From Clostridium chromiireducens (GTDB lineage: Bacteria > Bacillota > Clostridia > Clostridiales > Clostridiaceae), in contig NZ_MZGT01000002.1 of the NCBI RefSeq assembly GCF_002029255.1, positions 62,001-126,000 on the forward strand: 64,000 bases of DNA, read 5' to 3'. Each line of letters opens with the position of its first letter. Positions within the stretch are counted from its first letter, which is position 1. The translations under genes and the position numbers were made by a program. The notes beneath the pieces were generated by a model. That model saw only the letters and a program-made list of their open reading frames with translations, was not told where the DNA came from and made no database searches. Positions 1 through 8,935 of this stretch are shown in pieces.

Positions 1-2
1 TT

Positions 3-473
3 AGAAATTATATAACATTAATGACTCTTAGATATGATTTTGAAATAATTTTAAAGGTTGATATTGATGAAGAATTTTTAAATAGGAAAATATTAAAATT
101 ATCAATTCAGCCGTTAGTAGAAAATGCGGTGAAACATGGTCTTTCAAAAAAATTAATGGATGAAAATGGATATATATATATATCCGTTAATATAGATAAA
201 AAATATTTGTACCTAAATGTAAAGGACGATGGAAACGGAATGAACATAGGCAAAGTTCAGGAAATTCAGAATCATATAAACGGAAATGCAGACAAAAGAT
301 ATGGTCTTGGACTTAAAAACGTAAGCGATAGAATAAAACTTTTTTACGGAAAAGAATATGGTGTTATGATTGATTCTAAAGAGGATCATTACACTCAAAT
401 AACGCTTAAGCTTCCTAATATAGATGGGGATGTACAATTTAAAAACGTTGACAAAACAGAGTGGAATAAATAA
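3..473 (+). CDS. Sensor histidine kinase, YesM type, C-terminal part (cut by window edge)
   Basis: This is the C-terminal end of a membrane sensor kinase that phosphorylates the response regulator directly downstream. The open frame runs without a stop to the window edge, so the ATG at 21 is internal. Visible motifs are an N box (SIQPLVENAVKHGL), a G1 box (VKDDGNGM) and a G2-like box (YGLGLKNVSDRIKLFYG). These form the HATPase_c ATP-binding domain. The residues before the N box fit the end of the His_kinase dimerisation segment that carries the phospho-accepting histidine, which lies upstream of the window. The gene ends 27 bases before the regulator's likely start, so the two are probably co-transcribed. 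In YesM/YesN pairs the kinase usually senses an extracellular carbohydrate. Here a beta-glucan oligosaccharide is inferred from the neighbours. Confidence 0.9.
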   Translation, partial: RNYITLMTLRYDFEIILKVDIDEEFLNRKILKLSIQPLVENAVKHGLSKKLMDENGYIYISVNIDKKYLYLNVKDDGNGMNIGKVQEIQNHINGNADKRYGLGLKNVSDRIKLFYGKEYGVMIDSKEDHYTQITLKLPNIDGDVQFKNVDKTEWNK

Positions 474-487
474 AAGAAAGGTTTTAT

Positions 488-493
488 GGGGGG
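488..493 (+). promoter_or_regulatory. Ribosome binding site deciding the regulator start
   Basis: Six G residues lie 7 bases upstream of the TTG at 501. An ATG at 486 overlaps this G run and has no ribosome site of its own, so the TTG is the better start. Confidence 0.6.
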
Positions 494-500
494 AATAAAT

Positions 501-2108
501 TTGTATTCAGTAATGATTGTAGATGATGAACCAATTATTAGAAAGGGATTAAAAAAGATAATCAATTGGGAGGAATATGGCTTTAAGATAGTTTGTGAAG
601 CCCGTGATGGGGAAGAAGCGCTTGAACTGATTAAGGAGCATAGTATAGATTTCATTGTATCAGATATTAAGATGCACAAAATAACAGGAATTGAACTATT
701 AAGGGAAATCAGAGAAAAGGGATTGGATACTTTAGTATTGTTGTTAAGTGGATATGATGAATTTTCATACGCACAGGAAGGTATAAGACTAGGTGCATTT
801 GACTATATATTGAAGCCAATAGACTCTCAAAAACTAAAGAATATTTTAATTAATGCTAATAACAAATTAACAACTAAGGAAAAAAAGGATCGTGAATATA
901 ATGTAAATAAAGTTATATCTGGAGAAAAAATATTATATGACCTTTTAAGAGGAAAAAATTTGATGATGATGGATGAGCATATTTCTCAGTATAACCTTCC
1001 GCTTATAAAAGGCAAGGTTCAAGTTGCAATTGTTGAAATTAATGAAATTATCATTAGTAGTGAGGATTTAACTGAAAATGATGAATGGAACCATTTAAAT
1101 AATATGGTTAATGATTTAATAGAAAAAGGATTTAAAAAAAGCGATATAAAACATTTTTCTTTATTAGATTCGGATTTTGGTAAAAAAATTATTATTGTAC
1201 AAGCTGATAAAGAAGTTGAAATATCAGAATTAAATCAAAGCTTTATCAAGGTATTAAATAGTATACTTCAATTTGGAAGTGAAGAATTGCAAACAAAATT
1301 AAATATAGGAGTTGGAAATGCATATAATCAAATATATAGCATTTACAAAAGTTATTTAAATGCTAAGGAAGCGCTTAAATATAAATATGTATTAGGTACA
1401 AATAGGTTAATTCACGCAAGCGAATTAGCTGAATGTAGGCAGAAGAGTTTTGTCTATCCAATTGAGAAAGAAAAGGCGCTTATAAGTGCAATAATTGTTG
1501 GGAAAGATGATTCATTAAATATGCTTCGGGAGCTATTAAAAGAAATAGCAAACCTTTTGAATTTTGATATTTTCAAGATCAATATTACATTTACACAAAT
1601 TGTATATAATATTTACAATAATGTGCTTAAAAAATATAGTTTTTTAGAAGATGTATATGACTTGAGTAAAATAGTTAAAATCGGCTTTTTAGGTGTTGAA
1701 ACTCTAGAGGATATCGAAAATCAACTGATGGATAATATAGCTAAACTTATAGATATTATAAAGGAATATAGTCTAAATCAGAGTGATAATATAGTTCAAA
1801 GAGCTTGTGAATATGTGCTTAATCATATAGATGAGGATATAACGCTGACATCTATAGCTAGTAATTTAAATATAAGTAAGAACTATTTATGTTCAATATT
1901 TAAGCAGCAAACTGGAGAAAACTTCTTAGAATATGCAACAAAAGCAAAGATGGAAAGAGCAAAAATATTATTAAAGAGGCACGACTATAAGGTTTATGAG
2001 GTCAGTGATATGTTAGGTTATAAGGAGACAGCGTATTTTAGTAAACTCTTCAAAAAGCATACCGGTTATACTCCGGCCGAATATAAAAAATCCAATATAT
2101 TAAAATAA
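501..2108 (+). CDS. Response regulator, YesN type (receiver plus AraC-type DNA-binding domain)
   Basis: A two-component transcriptional regulator and partner of the kinase just upstream. Counted from the TTG at 501 the protein has 535 residues. The receiver domain covers about 1-118, with the acidic pair in IVDDEP, the phospho-acceptor Asp55 (IVSDIKM), Ser83 (LLLSGYDEF) and Lys105 (ILKPID). A long middle region of about 300 residues is typical of YesN proteins. The C-terminal 100 residues form an AraC double helix-turn-helix ending in the usual GYTPAEYK signature. An ATG at 486 would add five residues, but it lies inside the ribosome site. The likely targets are the repeated promoter regions before the lichenase and binding-protein genes. 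That is inference from position. Confidence 0.93.
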   Translation: MYSVMIVDDEPIIRKGLKKIINWEEYGFKIVCEARDGEEALELIKEHSIDFIVSDIKMHKITGIELLREIREKGLDTLVLLLSGYDEFSYAQEGIRLGAFDYILKPIDSQKLKNILINANNKLTTKEKKDREYNVNKVISGEKILYDLLRGKNLMMMDEHISQYNLPLIKGKVQVAIVEINEIIISSEDLTENDEWNHLNNMVNDLIEKGFKKSDIKHFSLLDSDFGKKIIIVQADKEVEISELNQSFIKVLNSILQFGSEELQTKLNIGVGNAYNQIYSIYKSYLNAKEALKYKYVLGTNRLIHASELAECRQKSFVYPIEKEKALISAIIVGKDDSLNMLRELLKEIANLLNFDIFKINITFTQIVYNIYNNVLKKYSFLEDVYDLSKIVKIGFLGVETLEDIENQLMDNIAKLIDIIKEYSLNQSDNIVQRACEYVLNHIDEDITLTSIASNLNISKNYLCSIFKQQTGENFLEYATKAKMERAKILLKRHDYKVYEVSDMLGYKETAYFSKLFKKHTGYTPAEYKKSNILK

Positions 2109-2110
2109 AA

Positions 2111-2143
2111 GAGATTCTTTGATGAATCCCTTTTTATTTTTTT
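2111..2143 (+). terminator. Rho-independent terminator after the response regulator
   Basis: GATTC and GAATC arms enclose a short loop and are followed by a T-rich run (CCCTTTTTATTTTTTT). It lies 2 bases after the regulator stop. Confidence 0.75.
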
Positions 2144-2144
2144 A

Positions 2145-2230
2145 TGTAAATGTTTAAATTGAGTAATTTTTTAATACTTTATCGTAATTTTATACCATTT
2201 CAGCAACCTTTATTCTAATATATCATAAAG
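2145..2230 (+). repeat. Direct repeat copy 1: duplicated promoter/operator region before the lichenase
   Basis: An 86-base segment matches 3256-3341 with only four differences by eye. Both copies start with TGTAAATGTTTAAA, which resembles a weak CcpA cre, and contain ATCGTAATTTTATACC, a poor -10-like sequence. A weak core promoter with a perfectly conserved flank suits activation by the upstream AraC-type regulator. That role is inference. Confidence 0.85.
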
Positions 2231-2285
2231 TTAAAAAAGTAAATGAATATGGGAAACAAATGTGAAAAAGAATACTATCCAAGCC
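2231..2285 (+). pseudogene. Decayed remnant of the binding-protein gene start
   Basis: After repeat copy 1 the sequence still resembles the ribosome site and first codons of the solute-binding protein gene at 3373. GGGAAACAAATGTGAAAAAG here compares with GGGGAACAAAGGTGAAGAAG there, followed by GAATACTATCCA versus GAATATTATCAG. The likeness fades after about 2285 and no open frame continues. It looks like the stump left by the duplication that placed the lichenase gene between two copies of the same control region. Confidence 0.55.
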
Positions 2286-2387
2286 TTCAAAATGAGCTTT
2301 ATCACATATAAGTACAAGTGGAAATATTAGGTATATAAAATCAATTATGATTTTTATAAATTATTTGATTATTAGGAGGAAATAGGT

Positions 2388-3131
2388 ATGAAAAAAAAAT
2401 ATTTAAAAATTGCAACATTAGGATTGTTAGTAGGTACTTTTTTAGTGGGAACTTTAATACCGACACCAGCTTCCGCATCATTAATTACAACGCACATGGG
2501 TGAGAGTTTTGATTCTGCTAATACATCATCTTGGTCAAAATCAGATGGATGGACAAATGACGGTATGTTTAATTGTACTTGGAGATCTAGTAACGTTAAT
2601 TTTAGCAATGGAGCTATGGCTCTTACTATCAATAAAGATACTAAAGGAGGCACTAAGCCATATGCAGGTGGAGAATATCGTTCAAATAATACTTATAGTT
2701 ATGGACTATATCAAGTAAATATGAAACCAGCAAAAAATACTGGAATAGTTTCTTCATTTTTCACTTATACAGGGCCATCAGATGGTACTCCTTGGGATGA
2801 AATCGATATCGAATTTTTAGGTAAAGATACTACAAAAGTACAATTCAATTATTATACAAATGGTGTAGGTAATCATGAGCACATTTATAATCTAGGATTT
2901 GATGCTTCGACAAGTTACCATACTTATGCTTTTAATTGGCAACCAACTTATATTGCATGGTTGGTAGATGGAAAGGAAGTTTATAGGGCAACTAATAATA
3001 TTCCATCACATCCAGGCAAAATTATGATGAATTTATGGCCTGGAACAGGTGTAGACTCATGGTTAGGTTCTTATAATGGTGTAACTCCACTTAATGCATA
3101 TTATGACTGGGTATCTTACGATCCGAAGTAA
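2388..3131 (+). CDS. Secreted GH16 lichenase (endo-beta-1,3-1,4-glucanase)
   Basis: This secreted enzyme cuts beta-1,4 bonds next to beta-1,3 bonds in mixed-linkage glucans such as lichenan and cereal beta-glucan, releasing short oligosaccharides. The 247-residue precursor has a signal peptide (lysines, a hydrophobic core, then PTPASASL at about residues 25-32). A single GH16 domain follows. The catalytic motif is DEIDIEF with Glu138, Asp140 and Glu142, the ExDxE form of lichenases rather than the ExDxxE form of laminarinases. The C-terminal YYDWVSY strand is typical. There is no dockerin or binding module, so the enzyme should be freely secreted. The ribosome site AGGAGG precedes the ATG. 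The gene forms its own unit between two terminators and is flanked by direct repeats. The exact linkage preference is known for the family, not shown here. Confidence 0.93.
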   Translation: MKKKYLKIATLGLLVGTFLVGTLIPTPASASLITTHMGESFDSANTSSWSKSDGWTNDGMFNCTWRSSNVNFSNGAMALTINKDTKGGTKPYAGGEYRSNNTYSYGLYQVNMKPAKNTGIVSSFFTYTGPSDGTPWDEIDIEFLGKDTTKVQFNYYTNGVGNHEHIYNLGFDASTSYHTYAFNWQPTYIAWLVDGKEVYRATNNIPSHPGKIMMNLWPGTGVDSWLGSYNGVTPLNAYYDWVSYDPK

Positions 3132-3219
3132 ATAAATATAGGCATTGGATTATGTAAATAAGGATAAGGTATAAGTGATCAGACTAGAGCTAGAATACAA
3201 AAAATGTAGTATAAAAATA

Positions 3220-3251
3220 AAAGAGATTCTGTAAAGAGTCTCTTTTTCTTT
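3220..3251 (+). terminator. Rho-independent terminator after the lichenase
   Basis: An AAGAGA...TCTCTT stem around a short loop is followed by TTTTTCTTTT. It resembles the terminator at 2111, consistent with the duplication of this whole intergenic segment. Confidence 0.8.
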
Positions 3252-3255
3252 TGCG

Positions 3256-3341
3256 TGTAAATGTTTAAAGTGAGTAATTTTTTAATACTTTATCGTAATT
3301 TTATACCATTTTAGCAACCTCTATTTTAATATATCATAAAG
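3256..3341 (+). repeat. Direct repeat copy 2: promoter/operator region before the ABC importer
   Basis: This is the partner of 2145-2230 (82 of 86 positions equal by eye). It ends 31 bases before the GTG of the binding-protein gene, the usual promoter-leader distance. Since this copy sits at its natural distance from an intact gene, it is probably the parental copy. Confidence 0.85.
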
Positions 3342-3372
3342 GTGTAAAAGGAAATTAAGAGGGGGAACAAAG

Positions 3373-4716
3373 GTGAAGAAGAGAATATTATCAGCAGTAA
3401 TTGCAAGTATGTTAGCACTAGGTTTAATTGGATGTGGATCTAGTTCGAGCGATGCTTCGAAAACGAGTACAAAAAGTAATGAAATCAATTTAAAGGTTTG
3501 GATAATGCCTAATAGCGGAACTCCAGAAGATGATTTTATGGAGGTTATCAAGCCGTTCTTAGATCAAAATCCTAACATAAAGGTTACACCTACAGTACTT
3601 GACTGGGGATCAGCTTGGACTAAAATCACTGCAGCAGGAACAAGTGGAGAAGCACCTGATATTACACAGTTGGGTAATACATGGGTTCCAGCTGTAGGTG
3701 CAATGGGAGCGTTGGAGGATCTTTCTCAATATTATAAAGATTTTGGAGGAGATGACTCTTTCGTTAAAGCTACGTTATCAACAACTGGAATAGAAGGAAA
3801 GAGTGAAAGATATGGAGTTCCTTGGTTTATTGATACAAGAGCTTTATTTTACAGAAAGGATGCTTGCGAAAAAGCTGGTGTAGATCCAGCTAAGGATTTC
3901 AATACTTGGGATAGTTATAAAGCTGCCTTAAAGAAATTAAATGGTGTTGAAGTTGATGGTAAGAAATTAGCTGGTCTTGGAATGCCTGGAAAGAATGACT
4001 GGAATGTAGTTCATAATTTCTCATGGTGGATATGGGGAGCAGGTGGAGATTATATTAAAGATGGTAAGGCTGTAATAAATTCTCCTGAAGCGTTAGATGG
4101 AATTAATTATTATGCTAGTTTAGCAGATGAAGGTTTAATGCCAAAGGCTGCTCTAGAAAAGAATTCATCAGAAGTTGAAGCTTTATTTAATAATGGTGAA
4201 TATGCAACAATTTTCTCAGGTGCATATTTTGCACAAACTATAAAAACTGAATATGCAAAAGATAGTTCAAAAGCTTTAGATCCTAAAAAAGTTGGAGTTG
4301 CTATAATTCCAGAAGGTCCAAAAGGCAGATATGCATTTTTTGGTGGAAGTGATTTAGCAATTTTTAAATCTTCAAAGAACAAACCTGAAGCGGTTAAACT
4401 ACTATCGTACCTTTCATCTTCAGATGCACAAATTGCATATGCTAAGAAACATGGTAACCTACCAGCTAATGCTAAGTCATTCGATGACAAGTTTGTAACT
4501 GATGATTCTATGTTATCAGTATTCAAACAACAGCTTCAATATGGTAGATCATACCCTTCAATCCCTGGCTGGGCTCCTTCAGAATCATTATTCCAAAAAG
4601 GATTATCAAATGTATGGGATAATGTAATGGGTGTTAATGGAAAATATGATCCTAATAAAAATAAGACTGAATTAGATGGAGCAGTTAATGATGTTAATGC
4701 TGTTTTAAATCAGTAA
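3373..4716 (+). CDS. Sugar ABC transporter substrate-binding lipoprotein (family 1)
   Basis: A membrane-anchored extracellular receptor that delivers oligosaccharides to the two permeases downstream. The 447 residues begin with a lipoprotein signal peptide (lipobox LGLIGC, Cys at about residue 17) and a Ser-rich tether. A family 1 solute-binding fold follows, recognisable from the GEAPDITQLGNTWVP, YGVPWFIDTRALFYRK and GPKGRYAFFGGSDLAI stretches. The start is a GTG with a GGGGG ribosome site. The likely ligand is a beta-glucan oligosaccharide made by the GH16 enzymes. That is inferred from the neighbouring lichenase and phosphorylase genes, because family 1 proteins also bind many other sugars. 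Confidence 0.92.
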   Translation: MKKRILSAVIASMLALGLIGCGSSSSDASKTSTKSNEINLKVWIMPNSGTPEDDFMEVIKPFLDQNPNIKVTPTVLDWGSAWTKITAAGTSGEAPDITQLGNTWVPAVGAMGALEDLSQYYKDFGGDDSFVKATLSTTGIEGKSERYGVPWFIDTRALFYRKDACEKAGVDPAKDFNTWDSYKAALKKLNGVEVDGKKLAGLGMPGKNDWNVVHNFSWWIWGAGGDYIKDGKAVINSPEALDGINYYASLADEGLMPKAALEKNSSEVEALFNNGEYATIFSGAYFAQTIKTEYAKDSSKALDPKKVGVAIIPEGPKGRYAFFGGSDLAIFKSSKNKPEAVKLLSYLSSSDAQIAYAKKHGNLPANAKSFDDKFVTDDSMLSVFKQQLQYGRSYPSIPGWAPSESLFQKGLSNVWDNVMGVNGKYDPNKNKTELDGAVNDVNAVLNQ

Positions 4717-4733
4717 TAATAGCTCAATTTAGA

Positions 4734-4760
4734 TTATACAGGGGAATATCCCCTGTATAA
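4734..4760 (+). promoter_or_regulatory. Intra-operon hairpin between binding protein and permeases
   Basis: TTATACAGGGG and CCCCTGTATAA form an 11-bp perfect stem with a 5-base loop, followed by TTCG rather than a T run. Such hairpins after binding-protein genes commonly stabilise the upstream mRNA, giving more receptor than permease. It could also act as a weak terminator. Confidence 0.75.
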
Positions 4761-4801
4761 TTCGTATAGGATACTTATAGAAGGTTATAGGAGGAGCATA
4801 A

Positions 4802-5776
4802 ATGGAAACAGAGAAAAATATTATAACACAAGCAGAGCACAAATATAGTATTATTGACAATATTCGTAAAAATAAATTTGCATATGCGCTTATACTACCT
4901 GCAGTAATTGCTATGATAATTGTTCAACTTATACCAATGGCAGAAGGGTTATTTTTTTCAGTACTTAAACTTAACCAATTTACATTAAAACAATTTTTAG
5001 ATGCACCATTTGCTGGATTTGAAAATTTTAATAAGGTTTTATTTGATCCAACAAGTAATATGCGTTCGGGATTTTTGGAGGCACTTAGAAACACAGGTAT
5101 ATATGGAATGATTTGTAGTGTACTAGTTATAGCTATAGGTCTAGCATCAGCAATGGTAGTTAACCGAGAATTTAAGTTTAGAGGAATTGCAAGAACTTTA
5201 TTATTAACACCTTGGGTTGTACCATCATATGTAGTTGGAATGCTATGGGGATTTATGTTGCAACAAGATACGGGGATAATTAATAGGATTTTAGTAGATT
5301 GGCTACATATTTTGCCAAGTAAACCGTTTTGGCTCACAGGGAGCAATGTACTTGCGGCAATAATAATACCTACTATATGGAGAAATGTGCCACTTGTAAT
5401 GATAATGCTTTTAGCTGGACTTCAGAATATATCTGATGATTATTATGAAGCAGCAGAAATAGATGGAGCTAGTGGAATTCAAAAGTTTTTCAATATAACA
5501 TTACCATTGCTTAAACCAGTAATTGGTATCCAAATGCTTTTTGGAATGATTAATTATATATATTCTTATAATATCGTTTCAATGATGTTTGGACATGGAT
5601 CAGGATATCCAGGTAAATGGGGAGATTTATTAATGACAAATATCCAAAGAAATTCTTTTCAAACTTGGAACTTTGGGACAGGTGCAGCAGCTACAATTAT
5701 TGTAATGATATGTATGCTAATACTTGTTGGAATATGGTATAGAGTATTTAGAGATAGTTTGGTGGTGGATGAATAA
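4802..5776 (+). CDS. Sugar ABC transporter permease (UgpA/LplB type)
   Basis: One of two inner-membrane subunits of the importer whose receptor is encoded upstream. The 324 residues carry a short cytoplasmic N-terminus and about six membrane segments (first at about 29-50). The cytoplasmic coupling helix has the EAA motif EAAEIDGASGIQKFF, which contacts the ATPase. The gene ends in TAATG, sharing one base with the next permease gene, so translation is probably coupled. No ATP-binding gene is present in this operon, so a shared MsmX/MsiK-type ATPase from elsewhere is expected. Confidence 0.93.
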   Translation: METEKNIITQAEHKYSIIDNIRKNKFAYALILPAVIAMIIVQLIPMAEGLFFSVLKLNQFTLKQFLDAPFAGFENFNKVLFDPTSNMRSGFLEALRNTGIYGMICSVLVIAIGLASAMVVNREFKFRGIARTLLLTPWVVPSYVVGMLWGFMLQQDTGIINRILVDWLHILPSKPFWLTGSNVLAAIIIPTIWRNVPLVMIMLLAGLQNISDDYYEAAEIDGASGIQKFFNITLPLLKPVIGIQMLFGMINYIYSYNIVSMMFGHGSGYPGKWGDLLMTNIQRNSFQTWNFGTGAAATIIVMICMLILVGIWYRVFRDSLVVDE

Positions 5777-6642
5777 TGGCAAAGAGTTACACGGAAAGTA
5801 TTAAAATAAAAAAGAGAAGAAAACGTATAGCGGCTAATATAATTTTAACAATAATGGTTATAAGTAGTATATTTCCAATAGCTTGGATGTTCTTAAGTTC
5901 ATTAATGACTCAAGGAGATCTAGCAACTGGTACTTTAGGTAAGCCAATTAATTGGCAGAATTATATTGAAATGTGGAAGAATATAAATTTCTTTGCATAT
6001 CTTAAAAATAGTTTAATTATTTGTGGAGTAACGACATTAGTTACATTAAGTCTAGCTGTTTTTGCTGGGTATGCAGTAGCAAAATATAAGTTTCCTGGGT
6101 CAGGTATATTTGGAAGCACAGTTCTAGCTACGCAAATGATTCCAGGAATGATGTTTTTGTTACCATTGTATATGATGTTTATAAATGTTCAAGAAAAATT
6201 TGGGATAAAGATAGTGAATACATATCCTGGATTAATAATCACTTACTCTGCATTCTTTATTCCATTCAGTATATGGATATTAAGAGGATTTTTTGCAACC
6301 ATTCCTAAAGAATTAGAAGAAGCGGCTCGTATAGACGGGTGTTCAAAATTTGGAGCACTTATAAGAGTTATATTACCAATTTCAACAACTGGAATAATTG
6401 CTACTGGTATATATATATTCTTAATGGCTTGGGATGAACTGCTTTTTGCTTGGGTATTAACTACAGATATTTCTACTCAAACAATTCCGGTTGGAATAAG
6501 ACTTTATGTTGGTAATTTTCAAAATAGATATGATTTAATGATGGCAGCAAGTGTTGTAACTACGATTCCGGTTCTAATAATGTTCTTTGCACTTCAAAAG
6601 AAGTTTATTAGCGGTATGACGGCAGGGGCTGTTAAAGGATAA
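5776..6642 (+). CDS. Sugar ABC transporter permease (UgpE/LplC type)
   Basis: The second membrane subunit of the same importer, 288 residues with six predicted membrane segments. The EAA motif is EAARIDGCSKFGALIRV and the C-terminus ends KKFISGMTAGAVKG, the usual tail of MalG/UgpE-type permeases. The start overlaps the previous stop (TAATG). A strong terminator follows, so the import operon is binding protein, permease, permease. Confidence 0.94.
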   Translation: MAKSYTESIKIKKRRKRIAANIILTIMVISSIFPIAWMFLSSLMTQGDLATGTLGKPINWQNYIEMWKNINFFAYLKNSLIICGVTTLVTLSLAVFAGYAVAKYKFPGSGIFGSTVLATQMIPGMMFLLPLYMMFINVQEKFGIKIVNTYPGLIITYSAFFIPFSIWILRGFFATIPKELEEAARIDGCSKFGALIRVILPISTTGIIATGIYIFLMAWDELLFAWVLTTDISTQTIPVGIRLYVGNFQNRYDLMMAASVVTTIPVLIMFFALQKKFISGMTAGAVKG

Positions 6643-6663
6643 GAATTACTTAGATACAAGAGA

Positions 6664-6692
6664 TAGAGATTTACGTAGAATCTCTATTTTTT
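6664..6692 (+). terminator. Rho-independent terminator of the importer operon
   Basis: TAGAGATT and AATCTCTA form an 8-bp stem with a 7-base loop, and a T run follows directly. Confidence 0.88.
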
Positions 6693-6731
6693 ACCAATGA
6701 AGAGCTCTTTAATTATTTTGGACTATAGGAT

Positions 6732-8840
6732 GTGATTAGAATGCTAAAGAAAAAAGTCTTAGTTAAGAAGTTACCAAAAAGGGTTAATTCATATTATCAA
6801 TTATTATCTATAAAAAATTTGAGAATACGGGTAAAACTGAATTTAGGATTCTTAATTTTAATTTCTTTGTCTCTTTTTATAGTTTCGCTTATTTCGTATA
6901 AACAGTTTTCTAACACAATCATTAGTCAAAATAAAGATAACCTGATTGAGCTTATGAAGCAAAAAGGAGAGAACATAGACAGATCCTTGCAAGATATTGA
7001 TAAAACGTTTCAAGTCATAACCAATAATGACAGCCTAGGAGAGAAAGTTTTAAAATATAAGGATATGGATTCTCAGAAAAAGGCACAGGTATCAAATGAA
7101 ATACGTAGTTACTTGGGCGATGCATTAAAGACAAGAATGGATGTTGCTGATGTCTTTGTTGTCTCAAATAATAAAGATATTTTTTATTATGGTGGAAGTG
7201 GATATGATTCAACTTATGATATTTTTACTGAGCCAAACTATTCAGAATTTGTTAGCAGCAATGAAAGTTCGAATAAGACTATACCATATATAAGTGGTCA
7301 TAGCTTTACAAAACAGATATCAAATAAAGTTATAACTGCTTTTTATAAGATGAGAGTATCTACCAATTTAGCTAGCATTGGAAATTTAGTTGTTAATTTA
7401 AAGGAAGATTATATTTATAGTTTAATCAAAGATATGAAAGTTAACTATGATACGAAAATAATTATTATTGATAAAAATAATAATGTAGTAATGGATCCAT
7501 TAGATAGAAATAGCGACGGAAAAAAATATGCCATAGATATTGCAGAGAATACCGAAGATAATGACAATAATTGGTTTGATAAAGAAATAAATAATGAAAA
7601 TAATCTAGTGACTTTTTATAAATTCACTAATACAGATTGGATATTGGTAGGGATCACTCCAATTAACAATATGACAAGAGCCGCTTCAGCAATAAGATTG
7701 CAAATACTTGTAGTCGGAATAATTAGTATGGCATTGATTTTTTTCTTTTCAACATTTATCACCAGAGATATAACTAATGGAATAAATGAGCTAATAAGAG
7801 GTATGGATAAAGTAAAGGGTGGAATTTTAATTGGAGTATCAGTGCCAGGTAGAAAGGATGAAGTAGGTTTATTAGGCAATAGATTTCTGGAAATGCTTGA
7901 AAGCTTTAGGGATTCAATAAATGATATAAAAAGCATGTCTGGTATAACTTCTAAGGCGGCGGATGAAATTTCCTCAAATGCAATGAAAAATTATGAGGAA
8001 TTTGAAAGTATGAGAGTAAAAATATCAGATATTTATACAAAAAGTAAAAATCAAAATAATGATATTTGCAGCATAAATGAATTAACAACTGAGCTATCAA
8101 ATAAAATAGAAGCTATAATTAACTATTTTAGAAATATTGATAGTAGTATAAGTGATACAAAACAATTAACTTACCATGGGAAAAAAAATCTAGATTTATT
8201 AAAAGTAAAATCAGATAAAGTAGCCGATATTACTGTAAATGTTTTGTCTACTTCTGAAGCTTTAAAAAGTGAATTCAAAGAGATAAGAAAGATAACAGAT
8301 GCAGTAAACGCTATAGCAAAGCAAACTGATTTACTAGCTCTAAATGCTGAAATAGAGGCGGCTCGATTAGGAGAACAGGGAAAAGGCTTTAGTGTAATTG
8401 CAAAGTCAGTAAAAGAATTATCAGGATCAACTAGTAGCTCAACTAAATACATAGATTCAATAATTAATAAATTAGATGATAAAATAAATGAACTCAACAA
8501 TGAAGTGCATAAATCAGAAGAATATATGATGGAACAGATTGAGTCAGTGGTTGATAGTACGAATAGCTTTGATTCAATTTCAAGTGAAATGGAGTTTCTT
8601 GTAAGCCAAATCCTAAGTGTTAAGGATGAGGTAACAGCTATAGATATTACTAGAGAAAAGATAAATGAAACAATGAGTATGTTAAATATTAGCTCTAACG
8701 AGAACTTATTAATAAGTGACGAGATAGCAGCATCTGCAGAAGAAAAAATACACCTAAATGAGGAACTTGTTGAATTATCTAGTTCCCTTAAAGAATTGGC
8801 TATAAAAGTGGAAGGAAAGGTACAAAAATTTGAACTTTAA
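6732..8840 (+). CDS. Methyl-accepting chemotaxis protein
   Basis: A transmembrane chemoreceptor signalling to CheA/CheW. The 702 residues show a first membrane segment at about 35-58, an extracellular Cache-like sensor of about 260 residues, a second membrane segment at about 325-347 ([14 protein letters not shown]), a HAMP-like linker, and a long coiled coil. The receptor tip is [20 protein letters not shown], close to the family consensus. The ligand domain is not recognisable by motif. Its place between the importer and the phosphorylases suggests that it senses glucan-derived sugars, possibly through the binding protein. The GTG at 6732 has little room for a ribosome site, and the ATG at 6741 is an equally likely start. 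Confidence 0.92.
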   Translation: MIRMLKKKVLVKKLPKRVNSYYQLLSIKNLRIRVKLNLGFLILISLSLFIVSLISYKQFSNTIISQNKDNLIELMKQKGENIDRSLQDIDKTFQVITNNDSLGEKVLKYKDMDSQKKAQVSNEIRSYLGDALKTRMDVADVFVVSNNKDIFYYGGSGYDSTYDIFTEPNYSEFVSSNESSNKTIPYISGHSFTKQISNKVITAFYKMRVSTNLASIGNLVVNLKEDYIYSLIKDMKVNYDTKIIIIDKNNNVVMDPLDRNSDGKKYAIDIAENTEDNDNNWFDKEINNENNLVTFYKFTNTDWILVGITPINNMTRAASAIRLQILVVGIISMALIFFFSTFITRDITNGINELIRGMDKVKGGILIGVSVPGRKDEVGLLGNRFLEMLESFRDSINDIKSMSGITSKAADEISSNAMKNYEEFESMRVKISDIYTKSKNQNNDICSINELTTELSNKIEAIINYFRNIDSSISDTKQLTYHGKKNLDLLKVKSDKVADITVNVLSTSEALKSEFKEIRKITDAVNAIAKQTDLLALNAEIEAARLGEQGKGFSVIAKSVKELSGSTSSSTKYIDSIINKLDDKINELNNEVHKSEEYMMEQIESVVDSTNSFDSISSEMEFLVSQILSVKDEVTAIDITREKINETMSMLNISSNENLLISDEIAASAEEKIHLNEELVELSSSLKELAIKVEGKVQKFEL

Positions 8841-8935
8841 AATTCTGCTGTTGAAGATATTGAATAATATAAATTAATGTATACAAGCAAGAATGAAAGA
8901 AATATTTTTACTGCATTTTTTGCATAAGGAAAGGA

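Noticed and set aside
2145-2158. CcpA cre site in the duplicated promoter region
   Set aside because: TGTAAATGTTTAAA lacks both the central C and the C near the 3' end of the consensus; kept only as a weak resemblance.
4110-4526. 138-codon open frame on the - strand
   Set aside because: Antisense shadow within the binding-protein gene, no ribosome site or recognisable domain.
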